From: Erinaceus europaeus
Lineage: Eukaryota > Chordata > Mammalia > Eulipotyphla > Erinaceidae
DNA length: 64,000 nt
Direction: 5' to 3'
Assembly: GCF_950295315.1 (NCBI RefSeq)
Contig: NC_080181.1
Coordinates: forward strand, 38,655,375-38,719,374
Shown: positions 55,876 to 64,000 of the stretch, piece by piece
Layout: every line of letters starts with the position of its first letter
Numbering within the stretch: position 1 is the stretch's first letter
Program-made: the position numbers and the translations under genes
Notes under the pieces: model-generated
Told to the model about the DNA's origin: nothing
Databases searched by the model: none
Seen by the model: only the letters and a program-made list of their open reading frames with translations

Positions 55876-56005
55876 ATACAATGAAGTGTGGGGAAATGTT
55901 AGGCTTAATGTATAACTCAAAACCTAAAAAGCTCTGCTCTCAGTAAATTGTGGCTTTTCAAATAATGATCCATATCAAGAACCAAAAGCTTCTATGTGGG
56001 CAAAG

Positions 56006-56318
56006 TTTATTTATTTATTTATTTATTTTCCCTTTTGTTGCCCTTGTTGTTTTTCATTGTTGTTTTCATTATTATTGTTGTTTTTATTGATATAATCATT
56101 GTTAGATAGGACAGAGAGAAATGGAGAGAGGAGGGGAAGGCAGAGAGGGGGAGAGAAAGAGAGACACCTGCAGACCTGCTTCACCACCTGTGAAGTGACT
56201 CTCCTGCAGGTGGGGATCCTGAGGTCTCTCTCTCCTCTTTTCTCTCATCATAGGCTCAAACCAGTATCCTTACTCGGTCCACATGCGCTTAACCCACTGT
56301 GCTACCGCCTGATTTCCT
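56006..56318 (-). mobile_element. tRNA-derived SINE, minus strand, with internal insertion
   Basis: Standard body and head, flanked by ggcaaag at 55999-56005 and 56319-56325. About 40 bp of CT-rich sequence (about 56213-56253) interrupts the region between body and B box. Confidence 0.9.
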
Positions 56319-56635
56319 GGCAAAGATTTTTTACAACCTGATATGGAAGAGGATCGTGAAGCATTACTGAGCACAGCAGTCATATAGATACTGATGTTAG
56401 ATGTAGAATGTAGAGAACCATATTTATTGCCTATATCTAGCCTAAGCCGTTTAGATACTTCTTTCGTCTTTTGTTTTCTGCTTAAGCAAGTCTTTTGGCA
56501 TTAGAGGTATTTTAAAATGTGAATAAAAGACTCACCCAAGACCTGAATCTTAGTACTTCACTACTTGTTCCCACTTCTCTAGGGATACACATTAATCAAG
56601 TCCCTCTGGGTTCTCTTAGAAAACAAATCTTGTGG

Positions 56636-56845
56636 TAGCTAGGTGGTGGTGCACTTAATTAAACACACATATTACAAGGAGTAAGGAATGGGATTTGAGC
56701 CCCCAGTCTCCACTTGGGGTTGGGAAAGCTTTGTGAGTGGTGAGGCAGTGCTTCAGGTGTCTCTCTGTCTTTCTTCCTCTCTATCACCCCCTGCCCTCTT
56801 GATTTCTGGCTGTCTCTATCCAATAAACAAATAAAGAAAGAATAG
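56636..56845 (+). mobile_element. tRNA-derived SINE, short form
   Basis: 'gtagctaggtggtggtgcac', 'ggatttgagcccccagtctc' and 'ctctatccaataaacaaata'. Confidence 0.9.
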
Positions 56846-56984
56846 GAAAGAAAAGAAAGGAAAAGAAGCTTGTGTGTATGAGTAACCTTTTGGTATCCTA
56901 CATCACCATCAATAAGACAATGACAAAAGATGGTATCTTGCCTTTAGATGAAAATAGAAAAGGTCATATTAATATAAACTGGAA

Positions 56985-57180
56985 TCCATATTGCATCATA
57001 GTTACTGGCTGATCTCATTCATATGTGGTGCAAAAGAAACAAAGCAGAGGAACAGAAAAAAATGAAACATAAAACCGCTAACGTTATTCTATGACTGCAG
57101 ACCTGCGGTTACCAAGATGGGATAGAGGAGCAGAAAGAGGAGGATGGGATAAGAACCTGTGATGGAGGGACGCTGGCACT
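56985..57180 (+). mobile_element. Possible old L1 3' UTR fragment
   Basis: 'tgatctcattcatatgtggt', 'gaacagaaaaaaatgaaaca' and 'gcggttaccaagatgggata' resemble the post-ORF2 region of old mammalian L1s. Confidence 0.45.
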
Positions 57181-57872
57181 TAAGTAAGTCTGTGAACTCC
57201 ATACAAACATTAAGTCTATGTTCTTCTCAGGGGTTCACACACACAAAGTCAAAAATGAAAGGGGAATGATAGTTCCTGACTGGTCTGACACTTGCCTTAT
57301 TTGGACTTCAACATCGTTTGAGAATCTCCAAGAGCAGATGAATAAGACGGCACGTTCTTAGGGAAAATGCTTTGTGATGACAGTATTGGATAAGAGAAAT
57401 GATAGACCAATCTGTTTGCTTGGGGAGTGTGTGTTAACAGTTCCTAACTGCCTTTTAGTGAGAGGTTTGGGAAGACACCATAATTAGGCATCTTTCCAGG
57501 GCTTGTCTATGCCAGGAATGGAGAAACAAAGCCACTTCATAGGTTATTTTGTATTTTTCCCACTAAACCTAGAGCAGAAACATAAGATATTTAAATGCCA
57601 GATGGCTTACAAGAATGGGTAACAACATGACAGTACCATATATTCCCTGTAAGAGATGAAATTTTGTATCAGACACAGGTAATTGATACTATATAAATGC
57701 TCCAAAGTATTTTCTTGAAAAAAAAGAAATTGAAGCAATATTTCATAAGTCATGTAAAATGGACCCATAAATAAACATGCAAAAACACATTCTAAATATC
57801 CACCATATTCGTGTTGATCCTTCATATTTATGAATAAAAATGTATAAGCCCTCATACTTCTTTTTCACTTGG
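57181..57872. other. Unique intron sequence
   Basis: No repeat family or exon recognised. Confidence 0.5.
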
Positions 57873-57990
57873 GTTTATTTATTTATTTATTTTTACCAGA
57901 GTACTGCTCAGCTCTGGTTTATGATGGTTAGGGAGATTGAATCTGGTATGAGAGTCTGTTTGTATAAACTTTACAATATCTCCCCTGACC
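57873..57990 (-). mobile_element. Short tRNA-like SINE, minus strand
   Basis: The reverse complement gives 'ggggagatattgtaaagttt', 'acagactctcataccagatt' and 'agagctgagcagtactctgg'. Confidence 0.8.
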
Positions 57991-58162
57991 CAGATTCTTT
58001 TTTGGTGAGTGTATGTGTGTGAGTGAATGAAAATGGCAGAAATGGTAGAGAAAACATTATCAATAAATAGTGTTATGTAATATCTAAAATGTGTACACAT
58101 CATTAACAAACAGTCTCTCCATTAGTACTAAGAATCTGACAATTCCAGGATTACAGGGACAT

Positions 58163-58757
58163 ATGGACTCATTTCTTTTTCTTTTTCTTTTTTTATTACA
58201 TGGATTGACAGTTTATAGTTGACCATAAATATAGTTGTCAGTACATGTGTAAAATTTCTCAGTGTTCTACAAAACACTCTACCCCACCCAAGTCCTCCTC
58301 CACCATCATGCACCAGGACCTGAAAGCACCCCCTCCTGACTCCTTTATTTTGGTGCGATACACCAAACTCAGTCGAGGTGTATTTTGTGCTTACTCTTTC
58401 TGTTCCTATTTCTAAACTTCTGTCTATGAGTGAGATTATCCCATATTCATCCTTCTCTTTCTAGCTTAACACACTTAACATGATCCCTTCAAGCTCCATC
58501 CAAAATGAGGTGAAGAAAGTCATTCTTAATAGCTAGTAGCATTCCATTGTGTATATATACCAAGACTTACTCAGACACTAATCTGTTGTTGGACACCTAG
58601 GTTGCTTCCACGTTTTAGGTATTACAAATTGTGCTGCTATGGACATAGGTTTACACATATCTTTTTGGGTGGGTGTGTTTGGTTCTTTAGGATATATTCC
58701 CAGGAGAGGAATTGCAGGGTCATAGGGTAGGTCCATTTCTAATCTTCTGAGAGTTCT
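58163..58757 (-). mobile_element. L1 fragment of a second subfamily: ORF2 C-terminus and 3' UTR
   Basis: The minus strand reads distal ORF2 ('tcctctcctgggaatatatc', 'tccatagcagcacaatttgt', 'atatatacacaatggaatgc') and then a 3' UTR. That 3' UTR contains 'ggagggggtgctttcaggtc', 'ctgagaaattttacacatgt' and the terminal 'gtaataaaaaaa'. It differs from the 3' UTR of copies 1 and 2 and links the 3' ends at 21297 and 62014 to L1. Confidence 0.85.
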
Positions 58758-59265
58758 CTAGATTTATTTATTTTTTATTTTTATTTTTGTTAACTGAAAC
58801 AGCATAGTTCCTTCGGATTCTAACTCCCACTTTCCCCTTGACAGAGCCTGGGATTCTCATCTGCAGTCATCTTTGCCTTTGTAGCTACATGAATACAAAG
58901 TTCCAACATAGACGTCTGCAGCTAACTCCTATTGATATGGGTGTACTGGGACTAGACTTCCCCATTATGTCCTTCTAAGCATGAACCCATCATATAAAGA
59001 AGCATGATAGTGCAGCTCTATCCCTATCTCATGTACTTGTGTATCGGTATCCATTCCTGTTTTCTGTCACCGGCCTTTACTGTTATGATCACCCGTGGGT
59101 ACCTTTTCTACCTGTGTACTTAAACTCAGCTCTCTGACCCTATTACTTGGTTTCACTATGTTGCATGTACTCGTGGTGAAAAATTAAGAGATAGGAATGC
59201 TCATTGACAGCTAGGCCCTTTGTTGCTGTGAGCGCATCTACAGTTGACAACTGCCCTTAAGAAAG
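58758..59265 (-). mobile_element. Unidentified retroposed-looking segment with A-rich tail
   Basis: On the minus strand this segment ends in an A-rich tail (58758-58791) at the junction with the L1 fragment. Its last about 65 bp (58792-58855) recur at 60093-60155 next to the same L1 sequence. I do not recognise the rest (58856-59265). Confidence 0.4.
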
Positions 59266-59299
59266 AATCTGAATGTTTGTCTGATCTGCTTGTTCTTCA

Positions 59300-59498
59300 C
59301 ACCTGAGCTATTTATGGAGCTTGGGACCTGCAGAATGAATCCATCACTCCTAGTGGTGATATTTCTTTCCTTTTTGTAACGATAGAGATACAAAAAAATC
59401 AAGAATAGAGAAAGAGAAACACCTATAGCATTGTTCCACTGCTTGTGAAGTTTCCTCCCTACAGGTGAGAAAGAGGGCTTGAACCTGAATCCTCATGC
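59300..59498 (-). mobile_element. Long-form SINE, minus strand, diverged
   Basis: 3' domain 'gaatccatcactcctagtgg', then 'ccactgcttgtgaagtttcc' and 'gggcttgaacctgaatcctc'. The head is missing. Confidence 0.75.
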
Positions 59499-59757
59499 AT
59501 TTAAAAAGGATTTAAATAAATCCTCTGAGCATTTATTTAAAGAAGTCCATTATAAATACAAAACTCTCCAAGGCACATTATAATAGAAGTACCTAAGACC
59601 AAAGATAAAAAGAACATTTTTAAAGTCAGTAAGACAATGAAAATTCTCTCATACAAGAGGGTTCTCAGTGGGAATCTTGTAGATTAGGAGAGATAGAATC
59701 CTCCTAAACAAGATTATTTTAACTGGAATATTATTCTTTTATAAGTAAAGAAAACAG

Positions 59758-59855
59758 GAGCCAGATGGTGGCACAACTGGTTAAATGCATACATTATGGT
59801 GCACAAGGACCCAGTCCCCACCTGCAGGGGAAAATTTCACAAGTGAAAAAAAAAA
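59758..59855 (+). mobile_element. Truncated short-form SINE
   Basis: 'ggagccagatggtggcacaa' to 'aaatttcacaagtgaaaaaa'. It stops after the body start, and the region before 'cagtccccacctgc' is shortened. Confidence 0.8.
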
Positions 59856-59879
59856 GCATAAAAATAATTCTAGCTATAA

Positions 59880-60000
59880 TAACTTGGGAGTGGACACAGA
59901 GTACAAACAACAAAGGCAAAAATCAACAAGTATGATTACATCATACTAAAAGCTTCAGCCAGCAACATAAATATTCCATAAAATAAAGAGCTCATTTATA
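59880..60000 (+). mobile_element. Old L1 ORF2 fragment, left part
   Basis: 'caaaggcaaaaatcaacaag' and 'gattacatcatactaaaagc' match distal ORF2. It continues at about 60240 after an interruption. Confidence 0.6.
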
Positions 60001-60010
60001 AAATATATCC

Positions 60011-60155
60011 CAAAAAGAGGAATTGCAGGGTCATAGGGTAGGTCCATTTCTAGTCTTCTGAGAGTTTTTAAGATTGTTCTTTTTTAACTGAAACAGCATA
60101 GTTCCTTCAGATTCTAACTCCCACTTTCCCCTTGCTAGAGCCTGGGATTCTATAT
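60011..60155 (-). repeat. Second copy of a chimeric L1-plus-unknown block
   Basis: It repeats 58698-58855 in the same orientation: 'gaggaattgcagggtcatag', 'ctgagagtt', then 'aactgaaacagcatagttcc' and 'agagcctgggattct'. The spacer between the L1 and unknown parts differs in length (about 20 versus about 35 bp). Confidence 0.9.
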
Positions 60156-60189
60156 GTGACATGGGATTACTCTCCTCTCTTTTTAGTCT

Positions 60190-60217
60190 ATGATATGATA
60201 TGATATGATATGATATG
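60190..60217 (+). repeat. (ATGAT)n pentanucleotide microsatellite
   Basis: About five and a half perfect units. Confidence 0.95.
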
Positions 60218-60239
60218 TACATACATTAGGTTTGTGTAC

Positions 60240-60420
60240 ATACATATGCTCATAAAACTAAATAATAAATAAAACAAGTGATTCTACTAAGATACTCAGC
60301 AAAGGGTGTAAAAACCTAGTTCTAAGGAAGACATCAAATGCCCAGCAAGTATAGGAAAAGGTGTTTAGTTAGCATCAATAATCACCTGGGAAAGGCAAAT
60401 CAAATGAATTATTATCCAGG
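60240..60420 (+). mobile_element. Old L1 ORF2 fragment, right part
   Basis: 'ggaagacatcaaatgcccag', 'agtataggaaaaggtgttta' and 'gggaaaggcaaatcaaatga' continue the ORF2 order interrupted at about 60000. Confidence 0.6.
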
Positions 60421-61749
60421 GATTCTTGAGAGATGGATGGATGGGAAAAAGATAGAGCAGAGCATGTGTCTGTAAGCTTTGCAGTGAGCTGACGTGTAGG
60501 ATGGGCTGGAGAGAAGCAGTTTCTTGACAAAGGTCATAATCTAGTGCCACGAAGACAAGCCACAGATGTGCATATTTTATATACAGCCAAAACCTCACAG
60601 GTATTTTCTCACACTAAATGAGAAATTTACTGTGGTTCCTGGTGTCAATAATAAACTTGGAAATCAGATTATTTCCTGGAAGTTGCACTACTGCAATCTA
60701 CAAGAAATTTTTAAGCTTTAGTACCTAAAGCGATAACTCACTGATAATGTCTATGTATGGGAAGATCTCAAACTCAGGTTGCAATATCAGAGGTGAGAAT
60801 AGAGTGTGATAGCAACTATGGGGGCTGAGAGTGTTGCAAGCTGTGTGCCTTGCACACCATCTTGAGGAAGTCTATCAGGAGAAACATTATAATCAGTGGA
60901 TGGAATGTCCCATAGGGAAAGGTCCTTTTCCAGAAAGCTAGTGTGTGGGTTCAGGGCATAGGTTACCAACATCAATTTGTGTGTAGAGGATCTGCTTATC
61001 AACTCCTCATTTGATGTAGTATGCCATCTGCTGGGAAATGATAGTTACATTCTTTAGCCAGATTTAATCACATAATTGAGCGTTTTGAATGATACTTTGC
61101 TCTACAATCACTCACCCACTCTCATCTCTCCTTTGTCTATCTCTGGTTAGTTGACCACAAAAATACAATTTTCCCAGTCATGAGCCTCTTGTCCAGCCAT
61201 ATCACCCCATATTTGGATGCATCTCTACTAGCATGGGGATCAAATATGAGTGGAGGGAGGTGGCTGATTCTAGTCATCAGAAAGGGCCACTTCATTAGGC
61301 CATGCTGGGAAGAGTAGAAGAGAATTATGCTGTAATTACAGTTCTCTGCTGGTAAGCAGAGGCCCCCAGGGAGAAGATAGACTCTTGAAAGCTGCCAAGT
61401 GGACTGAACTCAGCCTCTCAGCTGAGGGTCATGGTCCACTAGCCACAGAAACATGAACATATTAATGATCACTTTTAGGTATCACCACGCATATCTTAAA
61501 AATGTAGAATGTTGCCTTCTTTGGTTATGTATCTTCTGTGATGTGATTAAAAATTACCAAAAGTTATTTCCAAGGCATGGGCAAGGCTTATGGAGCAATC
61601 AGTAGGCTCTGATCTAGGGATGGATTTTTTTTTTTTTTTCAATCAGAGAGATTGTCTTCACAAAGTTGAACTTTGGGTAGTGGTGGGGGATGTCACTCTT
61701 CTGCACTCCAATAGAGTAATGAAGTAACACTTGCAAAACTGGGCTTCCT
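60421..61749. other. Repeat-poor intron sequence
   Basis: A T-run lies at 61627-61639. No exon or recognised repeat. Confidence 0.5.
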
Positions 61750-61835
61750 TCCTTCCATCTTTTTTTTTTTGTCTCCAGGGTTATCATGGTAACATATGTG
61801 CTCTACCAATTGAACTGCCACCTCCCCCTCCCCCA
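61750..61835 (-). mobile_element. Truncated SINE, minus strand
   Basis: 'gtctccagggttatcatggt' (3' domain end) is joined to 'ctctaccaattgaactgcca' (tRNA-like head). The body between is missing. Confidence 0.5.
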
Positions 61836-62013
61836 AAGCTGTACATTTCAGATTTCTGAGTGATTTCCCCTTAGGTAATGCTGACCTTACTTACCAGGTA
61901 CAGAAGTTAGCCTGGGACTTAGAAGTATTATTCGCTTCTTTATAAAAGTGGTCTCAGTCATAGACACAAGTTGAATCACAAGAACATAAAGGGGAAATAC
62001 AAAGTAGAACTTA

Positions 62014-62224
62014 AACTGGTTTTGGTGTATTGCACCAAAGTATAGGATTCTGTGGGGGCGCTGGGCAAGGTGCTTTCAGGTTGGTGTATAATGGAGGATG
62101 GCCTGAGCTAGGAGTGAGAGTGTTCAAAAAAAAAAAAACTGAGAAATTTCACATATGTACCAACAACTGTATATACTGTAAACCGTTAGTTCCCCTAATA
62201 AAGGAATCTCACAGAGATGCAAAA
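62014..62224 (+). mobile_element. L1 3' end of a second subfamily
   Basis: It matches the reverse complement of 58163-58370: 'tttggtgtattgcaccaaag', 'aaggtgctttcaggttggtg', 'actgagaaatttcacatatg' and 'ccctaataaagg'. Confidence 0.75.
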
Positions 62225-62317
62225 TTAAAATAAGATTATGAGGAAGTAGTTTTACATCTATTTACTTAAGCTACTGAGTAAACAGTGAACAAGTATCTGG
62301 TAAGAGAAGCATTCATT

Positions 62318-62609
62318 CAGCTTCCCCAGAGACACACCCTATTAGGGAAAGAGAGAGGCAGACTGGGAGTATGGACCGACCAGTCAACGCCCATATTCAG
62401 CGGGGAAGCAATTACAGAAGCCAGACCTTCTACCTTCTGCAACCCTCAATGACCCTGGGTCCATGCTCCCAGAGGGATAGAGAATGGGAAAGCTATCAGG
62501 GGAGGGGGTGGGTTATGGAGATTGGGTGGTGGGAATTGTGTGGAGTTATATCCCTCTTACCTTATGGTTTTGTTAATTAATCCTTTCTTAAATAAAATAA
62601 AATAAAAAG
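62318..62609 (+). mobile_element. 5'-truncated L1 3' end with 15-bp target-site duplication
   Basis: 'cagcttccccagagacac', 'gggagtatggaccgaccagt', 'ggtggtgggaattgtgtg' and an (AAAT)n tail. It is flanked by agagaagcattcatt at 62303-62317 and 62610-62624. Confidence 0.96.
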
Positions 62610-62878
62610 AGAGAAGCATTCATTAAAATAAACTAATTCACATGGCATTTAAACAATCACACCACTAATTCAAAATAATAGAATCTGGACAACTTTACAC
62701 TTAACACACAGAACTGAATAATGTCCTGCTTATACAGGAGGGATGCTCCTTTTTAGCTGTCACTCTGGTGCCTAGAAGTTCTCAGGTCTTTGTCCTGCTC
62801 AACTGTTTCAATAAATACTTACTTGAATCTAGGTCCTTAGCACTGAAATATGTGCTCTGTCAGCAGGAGAAAGTTACA

Positions 62879-63088
62879 ACTGGGGTAGGATGATGGCACA
62901 TTTGGTAGAGCACACGTTACAATGCAAAAGGACCTGGGTTTGAGGCCCCGGCTTCCACCTACAGGGGGAAAGTTTTGCAAGTGGTGAAGCAATGTTGCAT
63001 AAATCTCTGTCTTTCTTCCTCTTTATCACTCCCTTCCTTATTGATTTCTGGCTGTCTCTATACAATAAATAAATAAACATGATAAAAT
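62879..63088 (+). mobile_element. tRNA-derived SINE, short form, with target-site duplication
   Basis: 'gggtaggatgatggcacatt' and 'tgggtttgaggccccggctt'. It is flanked by aaagttaca at 62870-62878 and 63089-63097. Confidence 0.92.
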
Positions 63089-63263
63089 AAAGTTACACCA
63101 GTTCTCACTGAAAGCACCATTGACAAAGTAGAGCCACGATAAATACCTAGGCTACTTTCTTGCTCTGCTATTTGCTGAAGTGTCAGTTCCAACCAGCCCT
63201 GTGTCCTAAGACAGAGTCAAATATTTATCAAACATGGAGATAAACAGAATAAAATAGACTCCA

Positions 63264-63437
63264 CCTTCTGCATCCCACAGTGATCCTAGGTCCATGCTCC
63301 CAGAGAGATAAAGAACAGGAAAGTTTCCAATGGAGGGGATGGGATACAGAACTCTGGTGGTGTGAATTTTATCCCTCTTATCCTACAGTCTTGTTGATCA
63401 TTATTAAATCAATAAAAAATTGGAAAAAAAGAAAAAG
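63264..63437 (+). mobile_element. Very short 5'-truncated L1 3' end with target-site duplication
   Basis: It begins 'ccttctgcatcccacagtga' and ends 'aaatcaataaaaaattgg'. It is flanked by aaaatagactcca (63251-63263) and aaaatagattcca (63438-63450). Confidence 0.92.
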
Positions 63438-63450
63438 AAAATAGATTCCA

Positions 63451-64000
63451 TTTGATTGAATAATTGAGAAAGGAAGTAGAGAGAAACTCAAAATAGAAGA
63501 CTCCCTAGAAGTACCTTTAGTTCACTGGAAGCCAGATAGGAATCCAGCTGATTTGTTGTCTAGATAACAAAGAAAATTTATTTCTACTGAAAATCCAATA
63601 TGAAATAAAATTTAATTATACTCCTTTTATTAACAGAGACACAATTAAAGTTTATGTTCAGCAATTCTAAAACATAAAACCACTTTTTACCTAACTCAAA
63701 TGCTGAATAAATTCTAATAGCAGAGCCACCTGAAAACAAATGTGAGATCTTCCTAAGCAGTTGCAATTTTAAACAACCTGACATGCAAGTGACAAATTAA
63801 AAGGTGTTCGACGATAATAAACATTACCTACTCTAAGCAAATAAAATATAAGCATCACTGCTGACTTTCTGAAGATATTGGGAACTGACTCCTAAATCCC
63901 CCCCACCCACCCATACAACCACTACCCAGCTACCTGTTTCCTCTGTGTGTTCCAGCTCCTCTTTCTGGCTAGTCCATGCTGGGGAGCCCAGCCTGAGACC
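63451..64000. other. Unique intron sequence to the window edge
   Basis: AT-rich until about 63890, then a C-rich, more GC-balanced end. No exon recognised. Confidence 0.5.

Overview
The window is AT-rich, repeat-laden mammalian intron sequence. The dominant SINE is tRNA-derived, with an A box near 'tggcgcagtgg', a B box 'ggttcgagccc' and a conserved body around 'cacctgcaggggagtcgctt'. Together with the lineage-specific L1 3' ends, it is the pattern I associate with hedgehogs (Erinaceidae). Species-level assignment is from memory, not from a search.

The only host coding sequence I can support is one 138-bp exon on the minus strand (11767-11904). It has canonical splice sites and encodes a piece of the extracellular domain of a GABA-A receptor gamma subunit, best matching gamma-3 (GABRG3). 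The gene therefore runs right to left, and I read almost everything else as its introns. I found no other exon, no tRNA or rRNA gene and no CpG-island promoter. Most open reading frames of 60-150 codons are chance frames in SINEs, L1s or microsatellites.

Layout. 1-13.8 kb: old L1 debris, many SINEs, a solo LTR (3740-4218), L1 3' ends and the GABRG3 exon. 13.8-20.7 kb: a near full-length L1 with a 5' UTR start, broken ORF1 and ORF2, and a retroviral LTR plus primer-binding site nested in ORF2. 20.7-28.4 kb: SINEs, a variant L1 3' UTR and a second LTR of the nested family (23825-24236). 28.4-34.6 kb: a second, 5'-truncated L1 with a SINE in its ORF1 remnant and a deletion that removes part of its reverse transcriptase. 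34.6-45 kb: mostly unique intron with several full-length young SINEs and a class-I-like LTR. 45-64 kb: SINEs, a twin-primed (5'-inverted) L1, a perfect 26-bp hairpin, an LTR nested in a SINE, a duplicated chimeric repeat block and several truncated L1 3' ends.

The repeats do not act together as a pathway. The likely working relationship is parasitic: L1 supplies the retrotransposition machinery, the SINEs and truncated L1s are its products, and the ERV LTRs arrived separately, each leaving 6-bp target duplications where I could verify them. The most noteworthy items are the 26-bp hairpin at 49905-49966, the LTR-PBS remnant formed by a short-homology deletion, the twin-primed L1, the chimeric L1-containing block present twice within 1.3 kb, and the pile-up of L1 truncations near one point of the 3' UTR. 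I see no convincing novel defence, toxin or multi-gene system.
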